This document shows, piece after piece, positions 55,737-64,000 of a DNA stretch of 64,000 nt. The notes under the pieces were generated by a model. That model was not told where the DNA came from, made no database searches, and saw only the letters and a list, made by a program, of their open reading frames with translations. Source of the stretch: Oscillospiraceae bacterium (lineage in GTDB: Bacteria > Bacillota > Clostridia > Oscillospirales > Acutalibacteraceae); assembly GCA_910574935.1 (NCBI GenBank), contig CAJTCU010000002.1:124001-188000 (forward strand). The letters are read 5' to 3'. How positions within the stretch are numbered: the stretch's first letter is position 1; every line of letters begins with the position of its first letter. Position numbers and translations under genes: made by a program.

Positions 55737-57509
55737 ATGGCCAACAAACCTTCCTTTATTACCAAGTTTCTAACATCTCGGTTTTTTACCCATACGTTTC
55801 GGTTTTCCCGGAAAAAAACCGCAAAGAAAAGCGTTCAAGACGTTCAGGAGCGGCCTGCAAAAGCGCCGGTTCACAGCAAACCACTAAAGCTTTCTGAACA
55901 CCAGCGCCCCGCCGGGACCTCCCAGACAGAGGACCCCTATACGGTTACGCTTCCCATCGACCACCCCCTGCATCAGCTTTGGCGCAAGCGCCGGGATGAG
56001 CAGGGCTGGCTGCCCATGCCCCAATTGAGTTTTCAAAACGAGGGCGGTCCCGCCATTTTTACCTCAGAACAGGCAGCGGGTGAAAACGCCAAATTTCAGC
56101 TAAGCCTCACCGCCCTGGCCAACAGCCGTTTAAGTGCCGCCACTCCCAAACAGGAGGATGTTCCTGTAAACCTGGACGCCCAGGCAGTGACTTATCTGGC
56201 CAAAGACCTTCTCTCCGCCTGGGTGCTAGTGTTCCCGCCGGTGGGAGAGGGAAAGGAACTCTCGGCAAAGACCCTGTCCAGCGCTTTGGAAACCAGCAAG
56301 GTCTCCTTTGGGGTGGACAAGAAATTTTTGGATAAGCTGCCCCAGCGGGAGGACCGGTACTTTAAGCTATTCTTGGCGGCGCGGGGCCAGGCCGCTGTGG
56401 CTGGTGTGAATGGGGGAATTACCGACCATTTTCCCCGGGAAGTGGACCGCACCCTGCCTGTGGATGAATATAACCGGGTGGACTATACCGCTGTGTCCTC
56501 TCATCAAAACATTGAAAAAGACGCGGTCATCTGCGATATTGCCCCGCCCAGTCCCGGTGTGCCCGGAAAAAACGTGCTGGGCAAGGTGATCCCTACTATG
56601 GACGGCAAGCCCGCCCCTGTGCCCATGGGCCGCAATACCGCGATTAATGAGGAGGGTACCGCGCTAATTGCCACTAAAACCGGCAATCTGGAATTTTCCG
56701 GCAAGGTGTTCCAGGTGCACCCCGAGCTGATTATTAACGGTAATGTAGACTATTCTTCCGGCAGCATTAATTTTCTGGGGGACGTCCATATTACTGGCGA
56801 TGTTTGCAGCGGCTTTTCTGTGCGGGCCATGGGAAATATCAAGGTAGACGGCGTGGTGGAATCTAGCAATATTGAGGCAGGCGGCGACCTGGTGCTAGCC
56901 AAGGGCGTGCAGGGCAACAACCAGGCGATTATTCGGGCCCACAAAGACATCTTTGCCAAATACTTGGAAAACTGCACGGTCTACGCCCGGGAAAACCTGC
57001 ACAGCGAGTGTATCATTGGCTGCAATGTATACAGCGACGCCGCTGTGTTTGTACAAACCGGCCGGGGTACCATCATCGGCGGCAATATATGGGCCGCCCG
57101 GGAAGTGAGCGCCAATACGCTGGGCTCTAAGACCGAGGTGCGTACCACCATTACCCTGGGAGGGCTCCCCTGGGAGGACTATGAAAAGGATATTATCAGC
57201 AAAGAGATCGAACGCCTGGAGCAGGAACTGGCGGAAACCGAACGTCAGCCCCACAGCACTGTAAAGGTGACCCGAATGTCAAAGCTGCGGATGCAGCTCT
57301 CGGTGAACAAGATGAAGTTAAGTCAGTATATGAAGAGCTTAGAGGATGCGGAAAAGGCTGCCGCACAGCAGCCCGGCGCCCGGGCCGCCTTTGACGTGGC
57401 GCACCGGGGGACCCGCATTAAAATTGGGGAGGCGCTCTTGCGCATTCGGGAGGAAACACGCCACAGCATTGCCTTGCTCATTGACGGACAGGTTCGGTTA
57501 ATGACTTAG
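55737..57509 (+). CDS. FapA/DUF342-family polymer-forming-fold protein
   Basis: A 590-residue cytoplasmic protein. After a basic N-terminus, the FapA N-domain spans about residues 110-270 (LDAQAVTYLAKDLLSAWVLV, GKELSAKTLSSALETS, CDIAPPSPGVPGKNVLGK). Then comes a right-handed beta-helix of short repeats (IINGNVDYSSGSINFLGDVHI, IKVDGVVESSNIEAGGDLVL, SECIIGCNVYSDAAVFV), and a coiled coil (EIERLEQELAETERQ). FapA-type proteins affect cell morphology and flagellar or sporulation-related assembly. The ATG at 55,737 follows GAGGTG. Confidence 0.88.
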   Translation: MANKPSFITKFLTSRFFTHTFRFSRKKTAKKSVQDVQERPAKAPVHSKPLKLSEHQRPAGTSQTEDPYTVTLPIDHPLHQLWRKRRDEQGWLPMPQLSFQNEGGPAIFTSEQAAGENAKFQLSLTALANSRLSAATPKQEDVPVNLDAQAVTYLAKDLLSAWVLVFPPVGEGKELSAKTLSSALETSKVSFGVDKKFLDKLPQREDRYFKLFLAARGQAAVAGVNGGITDHFPREVDRTLPVDEYNRVDYTAVSSHQNIEKDAVICDIAPPSPGVPGKNVLGKVIPTMDGKPAPVPMGRNTAINEEGTALIATKTGNLEFSGKVFQVHPELIINGNVDYSSGSINFLGDVHITGDVCSGFSVRAMGNIKVDGVVESSNIEAGGDLVLAKGVQGNNQAIIRAHKDIFAKYLENCTVYARENLHSECIIGCNVYSDAAVFVQTGRGTIIGGNIWAAREVSANTLGSKTEVRTTITLGGLPWEDYEKDIISKEIERLEQELAETERQPHSTVKVTRMSKLRMQLSVNKMKLSQYMKSLEDAEKAAAQQPGARAAFDVAHRGTRIKIGEALLRIREETRHSIALLIDGQVRLMT

Positions 57510-57576
57510 GCTTTTTGCTCTAGTTTTTTATAGGTTCGTAAGTCTGATTTCCAAACATTGTTATAGCCAATACTGC

Positions 57577-57616
57577 AAAAAAGGAACGGACCAAAAATTG
57601 GTCCGTTCCTTTTTTC
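57577..57616. terminator. Bidirectional terminator between fapA-like and ftsK/spoIIIE
   Basis: Perfect stem AAGGAACGGACCAA / TTGGTCCGTTCCTT with A and T runs outside. Confidence 0.92.
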
Positions 57617-60245
57617 ACTCCGTGCCTGCCGGAGGGTCCTGCTTTTGCATGTTCCGCTCCAGCCACTGGGTATAGCTCATCAGCACCTGCCGGGGCTTTG
57701 AGCCCTCGTGGGGGCCCACAATGCCCAGCTGCTCCATTTCGTCAATCAACCGCCCAGCCCGGGCATAGCCCAGCCGCAGCCGCCGCTGCAAAAGGGAGGT
57801 ACTGGCCTGTCCAGCCTCCACCACCACTTTGATGGCTTCATCCATCATGGGGTCCACATCGCCGCCGGCTCCGTCGTCCGCGGATTTACTCGCCTCCGCA
57901 TTAGCCGCGTTTCGCTCTATTTCCTCAATCACTTCCTGGTCGTAATCAATCGCCTTTGTCTTTTTCACAAACTCCACAATGGAAGAGATTTCATCGTCGC
58001 TCACATAGCAGCCCTGCACGCGCACTGGCTTGTTGGTGCCCACTGGGGCAAAAAGCATATCGCCGTTTCCCAAAAGCTTCTCCGCCCCCACGGTATCAAT
58101 GATGGTTCGAGAGTCGGTAGAGGTAGACACCGTTAGGGCAATGCGGCTGGGAATATTGGCCTTAATCAGGCCTGTCACTACATCCACCGTAGGACGCTGG
58201 GTGGCCACCACCAGGTGCATCCCGGCAGCCCGGGCCAGCTGGGCCAGACGGCAGATGGAATCTTCCACCTCTTTGCCAGAGGCCATCATCAGGTCAGCCA
58301 GCTCGTCTATAATGATCAGAATTTGCGGCATAGCCTGCATAGGCTGGCCATTTTCGTCCTCATAGTTCTGGGCCTCGGCCAGGTTGTTATAGCCCTCCAG
58401 GTTGCGCACATTGCAGTCGGCAAACACGCTATAGCGCTTCATCATCTCGTTCACTGCCCAGCCCAAAGCGCCCGCCGCCTTATGGGGATCGGTGACCACG
58501 GGCACCAGCATGTGGGGCAGCCCGTTATACTCGGTAAGCTCCACGGCTTTGGGGTCAATCATCAAAAAGCGCACCTGATCTGGGCTTGCCTTATACAGCA
58601 CGCTTAAAATCAATGAGTTGATGCACACCGACTTGCCCGAGCCCGTGGTGCCCGCAATCAGCAGGTGGGGCATGCGGGCAATGTCCGCCACCACCGGCTG
58701 GCCGGCAATATCCCGGCCCAGGGCCACCGAAAGCTTGCCCTTGGAGGTCTGGAATGCATTGGACTGGATCAAGTCCCGCATACGCACCGTGCTGCGGGCG
58801 CGGTTGGGCACCTCAATGCCCACCGCCGCCTTGCCGGGTATGGGCGCCTCAATGCGTACGCCAGTGGCCGCCAGGCTAAGGGCCAGGTCGTCGGAGAGGC
58901 TGGTGATCTTGCTGATCTTCACCCCTGCCGCTGGCTGTATCTCATACCGGGTTACAGAAGGCCCCCGGCAAATATCCAATATTTTGGTAGACACCCCAAA
59001 GCTGTTTAGGGTGTCTACCAGCACCCGGCCGTTGGTTTGCAGTTCTTCGGTCTCCTTGGCGTGGTCCACCTGGGGGCTCACCGCCAGCATACTCACTGGA
59101 GGAAAGCAGTAGGCCCCCTGGGCCAAATAGTCCGCCATCTCGCTGGGGGTGGCGGTCCGCGGTTTTTCGGGCATGGGAATCTGGGGCTCTGGTTCCTCCT
59201 GGGCCTGTTCAAAGAGCTTGACCACCGGGGGTGGGGGCTCCTCTGGCGCGGAAGGTTCCGGCTGAAGGACCGTCTCGGGGTCCGGCATAGGCGGGTTAGC
59301 AGAAACCACCGGCGAGACAGGCAGCTGGGGTTCCTGGGGCTCTTCAGAAACCGGCGGGGGCGCGGGCTCCTCCTTCTTTTCCGGCTCTTGGGCAATCCCA
59401 AACACCTCTTGCAGGCGGTCCAGCTTCTCGTTGTGTTGAGACTTTTTCTTCCTGGGCTCCACGGGTGGGAACAAAGCCGAAAGCTCGCTGGAAACTGGAT
59501 GCGCGGGCATTACCGGCTCCAAGGGCACATCAATATTAGGCCGGTCCTGTTCCAATATCAGCCGCTCCTCTTCCCGGCGCTGGCGGGCGGTCTGAATACT
59601 CTCGTTCACCACGTCCACCGGCTTTTTAATGGTTCGGAACAGGCCCAACAGCGTAGTGCCGGTTAAAATCATGATCCCCACAAACAGTAACAAAAGGATA
59701 ATAATTTGCGCGCCGGTTTTTCCCCCAGCACTGATGAGCAGTTGACCTAACACGCCCCCCAGCACACCGCCGCCTACCCCAGCGTTCTGCCGGTAAAGGA
59801 GGGTTATGTATTCAAAGAAGCCCAGCCCCTCGGCAGGACGGATTCCGCCAAAGATATAGCCAGTGGCGCAGAACAGCAGGATAATAATAGCAGTGAGCCA
59901 CACCTTGCCGCCAATGGAACCCATGGGCTTGTCCAGGGTGGTGATAACGGCCACATAGACCATTAACACCGGCCACAGCACCGCCCAGCCCCCAAACAGG
60001 CCCAAAAGGGCATTGTGGGCCCATTTCCACAGGCTATCGCCCTCTACAATGGAAAGGCAGCCCACAAATACGGCACAGGCAAACAGTACCACAGCCCGCA
60101 CCTGGTTTTTTTGACGGATTTCCTCAGCGGTGGGCTTGGCTACCCGCCTGCCCTGAGAAGCGGCAGGGGCCCTGCCCGCCGGTCTTGTGGTTTTTTTGCC
60201 AGCGCCGCGGGTCCCGCGCTGGGCAGGCTTTTTCTCTTGTGCCAA
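57615..60245 (-). CDS. spoIIIE: FtsK/SpoIIIE DNA translocase
   Basis: A hexameric DNA pump that clears the septum during division or sporulation. Four N-terminal membrane segments (VVLFACAVFVGCLSIV, LLGLFGGWAVLWPVLMVYVA, LTAIIILLFCATGYIFGG, IIILLLLFVGIMILTG) precede a Pro/Glu-rich linker (about 230-370). The motor has Walker A (IAGTTGSGKSVCINSLI), Walker B (ILIIIDELADLMM) and the RAAGMHLVVATQRP segment. The gamma winged helix at the end (LLQRRLRLGYARAGRLIDEME) reads orientation sites. Its position behind a TepA homologue matches spoIIIE of Bacillus. Confidence 0.95.
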   Translation of the reverse strand: MAQEKKPAQRGTRGAGKKTTRPAGRAPAASQGRRVAKPTAEEIRQKNQVRAVVLFACAVFVGCLSIVEGDSLWKWAHNALLGLFGGWAVLWPVLMVYVAVITTLDKPMGSIGGKVWLTAIIILLFCATGYIFGGIRPAEGLGFFEYITLLYRQNAGVGGGVLGGVLGQLLISAGGKTGAQIIILLLLFVGIMILTGTTLLGLFRTIKKPVDVVNESIQTARQRREEERLILEQDRPNIDVPLEPVMPAHPVSSELSALFPPVEPRKKKSQHNEKLDRLQEVFGIAQEPEKKEEPAPPPVSEEPQEPQLPVSPVVSANPPMPDPETVLQPEPSAPEEPPPPVVKLFEQAQEEPEPQIPMPEKPRTATPSEMADYLAQGAYCFPPVSMLAVSPQVDHAKETEELQTNGRVLVDTLNSFGVSTKILDICRGPSVTRYEIQPAAGVKISKITSLSDDLALSLAATGVRIEAPIPGKAAVGIEVPNRARSTVRMRDLIQSNAFQTSKGKLSVALGRDIAGQPVVADIARMPHLLIAGTTGSGKSVCINSLILSVLYKASPDQVRFLMIDPKAVELTEYNGLPHMLVPVVTDPHKAAGALGWAVNEMMKRYSVFADCNVRNLEGYNNLAEAQNYEDENGQPMQAMPQILIIIDELADLMMASGKEVEDSICRLAQLARAAGMHLVVATQRPTVDVVTGLIKANIPSRIALTVSTSTDSRTIIDTVGAEKLLGNGDMLFAPVGTNKPVRVQGCYVSDDEISSIVEFVKKTKAIDYDQEVIEEIERNAANAEASKSADDGAGGDVDPMMDEAIKVVVEAGQASTSLLQRRLRLGYARAGRLIDEMEQLGIVGPHEGSKPRQVLMSYTQWLERNMQKQDPPAGTE

Positions 60246-60275
60246 GTTCTTTTTCCTCCTATCCCTCTTCCATAC

Positions 60276-61217
60276 CTATAGCGGTTTGCCGGTAAACAGG
60301 TTTGTGCCTGTACTCTGCTCAATAAAGCCAATTACCGTAACCGCCGCTCCGGCTAAAAATGTATAGATCGCAAAAATGTACAGCTTATTTGTGGTTACAA
60401 TCCATTTGAGCAGCTTGATGGCCAAAAATCCCACCACCGCCGCAGTGACTACCCCAACCAACAGCGGCACCGCGCCAATATGCTCTCCTGCCGCACCCAC
60501 ATCTTTCAGAGACACAAGCGCCGCGGCCGCAATGGCCGGAATGCCCAGCACAAAGGAGTAATCCAGGGCTGTCTGCTGGTTAACGCCCCGCAGCAGGCCC
60601 ACCGACATAGTAGACCCTGACCGGGACAACCCCGGAAACACCGCCGCCAGGCATTGGGTAAGTCCCACAATAATGGCGTCTGGTACCGAGAGGCTTTTCC
60701 GGCCTCCCGCTCCTTTGCCACGAGCCCGCCCTGCCGCATGGCGGCCCGCGCCATTCTGCTTATTGGCAAAAATACCCAAAAGCAACAGCACACTGGTGGC
60801 CAAAAGCGCCAATCCCTCGGCGATAATGCTGGAATCCGAGGCCAACAGCTCGGAAAAGTCCTTTACCTTCAGGTCCGTGCCCGGAATTGGCGCAAACAAC
60901 AGGAACAAGGGCAAAAGCCCAATGATCAGCGTAAAAATCAGCCGCCGGTCCTCATTCATCTCGCTCCACTGAAAGCGTCCCCGCACCAAGTCGGCCACCA
61001 GCAGGCAGAACTCCTTAATCAGCCGCCAAATCAGCCGGCGGTACACAAAGACCACCGCGATCAGCGTACCCAGGTGAAGCATTACGTCGAAAAGGATGCC
61101 CGGCAATTCAATGCCGAACATGTGCTGGGAAATGGACAGGTGCCCAGAACTGGACACTGGCAGAAACTCGGTAGCGCCCTGGATCACGCCCTGAAAGATC
61201 GCGTCAAAAATCGTCAT
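60276..61217 (-). CDS. uppP: Undecaprenyl-diphosphatase UppP/BacA
   Basis: It recycles the cell-wall lipid carrier by removing a phosphate from undecaprenyl diphosphate. The two signature motifs are IQGATEFLPVSSSGHL near the N-terminus and FPGLSRSGSTMSVGLL at about residue 190. About eight membrane segments are visible. The 313 residues are slightly long because of a basic loop (GRARGKGAGGRKS). It lies between spoIIIE and the TepA-like gene. Confidence 0.95.
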   Translation of the reverse strand: MTIFDAIFQGVIQGATEFLPVSSSGHLSISQHMFGIELPGILFDVMLHLGTLIAVVFVYRRLIWRLIKEFCLLVADLVRGRFQWSEMNEDRRLIFTLIIGLLPLFLLFAPIPGTDLKVKDFSELLASDSSIIAEGLALLATSVLLLLGIFANKQNGAGRHAAGRARGKGAGGRKSLSVPDAIIVGLTQCLAAVFPGLSRSGSTMSVGLLRGVNQQTALDYSFVLGIPAIAAAALVSLKDVGAAGEHIGAVPLLVGVVTAAVVGFLAIKLLKWIVTTNKLYIFAIYTFLAGAAVTVIGFIEQSTGTNLFTGKPL

Positions 61218-61290
61218 AATATGTTCCTTTCGAAAAAATATGTGCTGACTTTATGTAGCGGCCGGGAAGCTCTTCCCTTAGCCGCAAAGC

Positions 61291-62091
61291 TTAGCCGCTC
61301 TTTTTTCTGGACGGAGCTGGCTTGCTCCGCTTTTTCTTCTCCTTGTCAATCATACGGGATAAACACTCCATGGCGTCGGACAAGGAGCCCAAAGAGTCGA
61401 TAAGCCCCTCTTCCACCGCGTCGGGGCCATCCAGCACACTGCCCACATCCATCACCAGCTCCTGGGTGTTCATGGCAAGGGTGGTGAAGCGCTCTTTGCT
61501 AATATTAGAGTTTTGCGTCACAAAGTTGGTAATCCGGTCCTGCATCCGCTGAAAGTACTCTAACGTTTGGGGAATGCCCAGCACCAGGCCATTCATGCGC
61601 ACCGGGTGGATTGTCATGGAAGCCGACTCCGCGATAAACGAGCGCTTGGCCGCCACAGCCAAGGGCACACCAATGGAATGACCGCCCCCCAGCACCAAAG
61701 AAACCGTGGGCTTCTTCATACCCGCAACCAGCTCTGCCAGGGCCAGGCCGGCCTCCACATCGCCGCCCACGGTGTTCAGCAGCATAAGAAGGCCATCCAC
61801 CTGGGGGTCCTCTTCCACTGCCACGATCTGGGGAATTACATGCTCATACTTGGTGGTCTTGTTTTGGGAGGGCAGAATATAGTGGCCCTCAATCTGCCCG
61901 ATAATGGTCAGGCAGTGCACGGTGTGGCCGTGGCCGTGGGTTACCACCGAGCCGCTTTCGGTAATCTGCTTCTGCTGCTCGGTCAGCTCCTGGTTTTCCT
62001 GATTCTCCGGATCCTCTCCATTACAGTTCACACCAACGCTTTTTATGCTGGCCGCGCCCTTAATTTGCGCTTTTTTTGAGGTCTTTTTCAT
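61291..62091 (-). CDS. tepA: ClpP-like serine protease, TepA family
   Basis: A 266-residue ClpP/crotonase-fold protease. The active Ser is in [13 protein letters not shown], the His in [12 protein letters not shown], and the oxyanion-hole region is [17 protein letters not shown]. In Bacillus, tepA lies directly upstream of spoIIIE and helps degrade signal peptides or sporulation proteins. The N-terminal 60 residues are a charged extension ([11 protein letters not shown]). It is transcribed in the same direction as uppP and spoIIIE. Confidence 0.88.
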   Translation of the reverse strand: MKKTSKKAQIKGAASIKSVGVNCNGEDPENQENQELTEQQKQITESGSVVTHGHGHTVHCLTIIGQIEGHYILPSQNKTTKYEHVIPQIVAVEEDPQVDGLLMLLNTVGGDVEAGLALAELVAGMKKPTVSLVLGGGHSIGVPLAVAAKRSFIAESASMTIHPVRMNGLVLGIPQTLEYFQRMQDRITNFVTQNSNISKERFTTLAMNTQELVMDVGSVLDGPDAVEEGLIDSLGSLSDAMECLSRMIDKEKKKRSKPAPSRKKSG

Positions 62092-62709
62092 ATTTGCAGC
62101 ACATCCCTTCTGGCAGAAAGTATGCCCGCAAAAATCCCAAAGATACCCGTGTTTATCTCAAAACCAGCTCCGCCCTCTGAGACCCGTTTGAAAAATCGGA
62201 GACATTGCTTTTTTGACCCTAAGCGGCCGCTTTTGGCATAGAAAATCCTTATGGATCCGAAGATTTCCTTGGCGCTTGCTCCCTAAAATGGAGCGCTTCC
62301 GGTCAAAAATCCCTCCTGTCCTCTATTTTCAAACATGCTCTATTCCGGCGTAAAGAATATTATAGCACTTATTTCCATTTTGGGCAAGGGCAAGGCGGCA
62401 AGTAAAAAAATTCGTAAGAATTTTCACCTGCCGCCCAATGGGTTCTATCGACGATCCCTTTTAAACGCGTTTGAGCCCCTGAAAATAATGGGTTTCAAGC
62501 GCCCGACTCCGCCGCAAATTGTTAGACGCGGCCTTTTCGCTTTCTTTGGCTCGTTTAAAAAGTCGGAAACGCCGTCCTTTTCTTCAGAAGAGGCCACTTT
62601 CCGCATGGAAAATCCTTGCTGTACAAGTAGCCTGCGATTTTCTCCTTGAAATTCACCGTTCTGGACAAAAAATTTGTCATCCCCCCTATTTTCAAACAAT
62701 CCCTAATCT
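62092..62709. other. 618-bp non-coding gap with two MITE-like repeats
   Basis: No convincing gene is seen; the frames present are low-complexity or antisense. Copy 3 of the repeat lies at 62,185-62,335 and copy 4 at 62,552-62,698, both in the same orientation. They share TGTTTGAAAATAG at one end, AAGGATTTTCYATGC in the middle and a TTTTTMAACG end. Confidence 0.65.
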
Positions 62710-63306
62710 TCATTCATGATTCGACTGGCTCTCTTCCTTTGGCGCTGGCACAATCTTGATTTTCTCTGCCGAAAGCCCTGTCTGCTCCATAACCACCTCC
62801 TGCACTACCAGCATGTCGCTGTCTCCCATATCGCCAGAGACCACCACGCTGCACTGGCCGTCCACTATGTAGGCCACGCATTCCTCATAGCCCTTGGCTT
62901 TCAGTAGGTTTTCCACATTGGTCTCCTTCAGTATATTCTGGGCCATGGCCGAGGCCTGCTCTACCGCCACTTTTTTTGCGTCGCTGTCCGCGTCCACATC
63001 TTCCAGCACGCCGTCCAGCAGTTCCATGGCCTCGTCTCGAGAGTTCTGCCGGTTCATTCTGGCTTCCGCCAAAGAGCTGCCAGTGGCCGGGGCATTGGCT
63101 TGGGTAGAGCCCTGTAGGTCATCCGAAACCGTCTCCACATAAGCATTGTTCACCAGCTGCGCGGCCCCCAGCTGGCTGCTGGTGGTCCCCTCTCCTACAG
63201 GAAGCTTATTTGTCCCTGTGAACTGCCAGTTTAAATACACCGCGGCCCCCAGCGCCAGTACCAACGAGGCCAGTACCAGCTGTTTTCTACCAAGTTTTTT
63301 CATCAT
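62710..63306 (-). CDS. spoIIIAH: Stage III sporulation protein AH
   Basis: SpoIIIAH sits in the mother-cell membrane and joins SpoIIQ across the intermembrane space to form the feeding channel. The N-terminal membrane segment is LVLASLVLALGAAVYLNWQF, with the family pattern KLGRKQLV before it. The C-terminal half (DAKKVAVEQASAMAQNILKETNVENLLKAKGYE-like) is the ring-building domain, with CVAYIVDGQCSVVV. The 198 residues are normal. Confidence 0.93.
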   Translation of the reverse strand: MMKKLGRKQLVLASLVLALGAAVYLNWQFTGTNKLPVGEGTTSSQLGAAQLVNNAYVETVSDDLQGSTQANAPATGSSLAEARMNRQNSRDEAMELLDGVLEDVDADSDAKKVAVEQASAMAQNILKETNVENLLKAKGYEECVAYIVDGQCSVVVSGDMGDSDMLVVQEVVMEQTGLSAEKIKIVPAPKEESQSNHE

Positions 63307-63341
63307 GATTAACCCACCTTTATGATTGTTTTTTGTTGTGC

Positions 63342-63866
63342 TTATCCGCCGCTACTCACCACGCAGACACGGGAAGCCGAAACCCCCAGAGCTGTGCGGG
63401 CCGCGTTGATGAGCCTTTCCTGCACCATTGGGTCGGCGGCACTTCTGCTCACGATCACCACCCCTTTAATCTCTGGCTGTATATCCGCCAGCCGCAGCCC
63501 GCTTTGCGCCCCCTGGGCGTCTTCCAGAATCACGTGGGTGCTCTCGGTTTCCTCGCCGTTCTGCCGGCTGTCTGCCGCATAGACCCAGCGTCCGCTATTT
63601 TTCAGAGTTATCATCACCTCCGGTGCTTCCTCTCCTGTTATGGCCCTTACCACCCGGGTCAGGTCCTCTTCCAGGCGCTTTTGGCAGTCCTCCACAGCCT
63701 GTTCCTCTGTGGAGCGCTCTGGCCCGCTATCCGTCTCCTTGGAGAAACCCAGGGTGGATAAATAGATCAGCAGTATCCCCCCCATCCCCAGCAGCACGGC
63801 CAGACTGACCAATTTTTTTCCCGCAACAGCGTCTTTTAGACGGTCTATCCATTTTCTAAGCTCCAT
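63342..63866 (-). CDS. spoIIIAG: Stage III sporulation protein AG
   Basis: SpoIIIAG forms the large ring of the mother-cell side of the channel. It has one N-terminal membrane segment (LVSLAVLLGMGGILLIYLSTL), and the ring domain contains YAADSRQNGEETESTHVIL, IQPEIKGVVIVSRSAADP and AARTALGVSASRVCVV. The start overlaps the end of spoIIIAF by 11 bp. Confidence 0.93.
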   Translation of the reverse strand: MELRKWIDRLKDAVAGKKLVSLAVLLGMGGILLIYLSTLGFSKETDSGPERSTEEQAVEDCQKRLEEDLTRVVRAITGEEAPEVMITLKNSGRWVYAADSRQNGEETESTHVILEDAQGAQSGLRLADIQPEIKGVVIVSRSAADPMVQERLINAARTALGVSASRVCVVSSGG

Positions 63867-64000
63867 CCGTTGTTACCTCTATCAAGACATCGGGCCCCAG
63901 GGCGTTTTGCAGCAGTGCCCTGGCCCGCTGGGCCTCGCTCTCGAACTGGAACCAAGCCTGCGTCTTTGTTAATACTATGCGGGAATCCCTGTCAATATCT
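63856..64000 (-). CDS. spoIIIAF: Stage III sporulation protein AF, C-terminal end
   Basis: Only the last 47 codons are in the window (DRDSRIVLTKTQAWFQFE, then RARALLQNALGPDVLIEV and the stop at 63,856). Identity rests mainly on the position directly before spoIIIAG, with overlap, as in every spoIIIA operon. Confidence 0.7.
   Translation of the reverse strand, partial: DIDRDSRIVLTKTQAWFQFESEAQRARALLQNALGPDVLIEVTTDGA

Noticed and set aside
55700-55897. A 65-codon gene ahead of the FapA-like gene
   Set aside because: It has an AAGGAG but overlaps the FapA-like gene in another frame with no recognisable protein; at most a leader peptide.

Overview
The window looks like a Clostridia chromosome, most likely a gut Oscillospiraceae-type spore former. 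The evidence is a GC-rich, AGGAGG-using sequence that carries the SpoIIA operon (spoIIAA, spoIIAB, sigF), spoIIIAF/AG/AH, a SpoIIIE/FtsK translocase with its ClpP-like TepA neighbour, and a FapA-type DUF342 protein. The assignment is by gene content only; there is no rRNA in the window.

Region 1 (about 1-30,627) is one end of an integrative conjugative element (ICE) of the Tn1549-like type, read mostly on the minus strand. Starting from its right end it holds: a RepA_N replication initiator with an internal repeat array and a leader attenuator; a two-gene plus-strand cargo (ABC-type ATPase plus a putative PD-(D/E)XK nuclease); a 1,727-residue SLH/DUF11 surface protein and an SLH-CAP protein; an IS4-family element; a ParB-like protein; a run of ICE accessory genes (DUF3846, ArdC-like zincins, small polyvalent-type proteins); a four-hairpin oriT candidate; MobC, relaxase and PcfB; VirD4, a VirB2/Maff2-like pilin, VirB6/TrbL, an MT-A70 methyltransferase, PrgI, VirB4, a C5 DNA methyltransferase and a transglycosylase/M23 cell-wall hydrolase; and a truncated OmpR-type response regulator. 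A 3' tRNA-Ala(CGC) fragment at 30,575-30,627 probably marks the right attachment site. The most striking pattern is a dispersed family of nearly perfect palindromes (half-site AATGYGTCCCAA), one of which is split by the IS. They lie only inside the element and almost always between genes, which resembles the dispersed operators of ParB/KorB-type systems.

Region 2 (about 30,850-41,450) is a decayed contractile-tail prophage. It has phage regulators, holin-like proteins, an amidase endolysin, gp25, a GpU-like protein, a frameshifted late-control D gene, a truncated baseplate J, a tape-measure gene shattered by frameshifts, and a truncated tail assembly chaperone. A convergent type I toxin-antitoxin locus (30-residue Hol_Tox-like peptide) sits between gp25 and baseplate J.

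Region 3 (about 41,450-47,600) is accessory chromosome: two AT-rich membrane-protein genes with duplicated flanks, a LysR regulator, debris of an HTH/esterase/SnoaL-like chimera, a zinc-ribbon protein, an ImmA/IrrE-like peptidase, a LexA-like repressor and a broken WYL regulator.

Region 4 (47,622-64,000) is core chromosome: RqcH, a GNAT acetyltransferase, a small membrane protein, Nif3, TrmK, DUF1858, the SpoIIA operon, FolC, FapA, SpoIIIE/FtsK, UppP, TepA, SpoIIIAH, SpoIIIAG and the end of SpoIIIAF. Four copies of a 100-150 bp repeat with short terminal inverted repeats, and six perfect copies of an 18-bp unit, lie between these genes.
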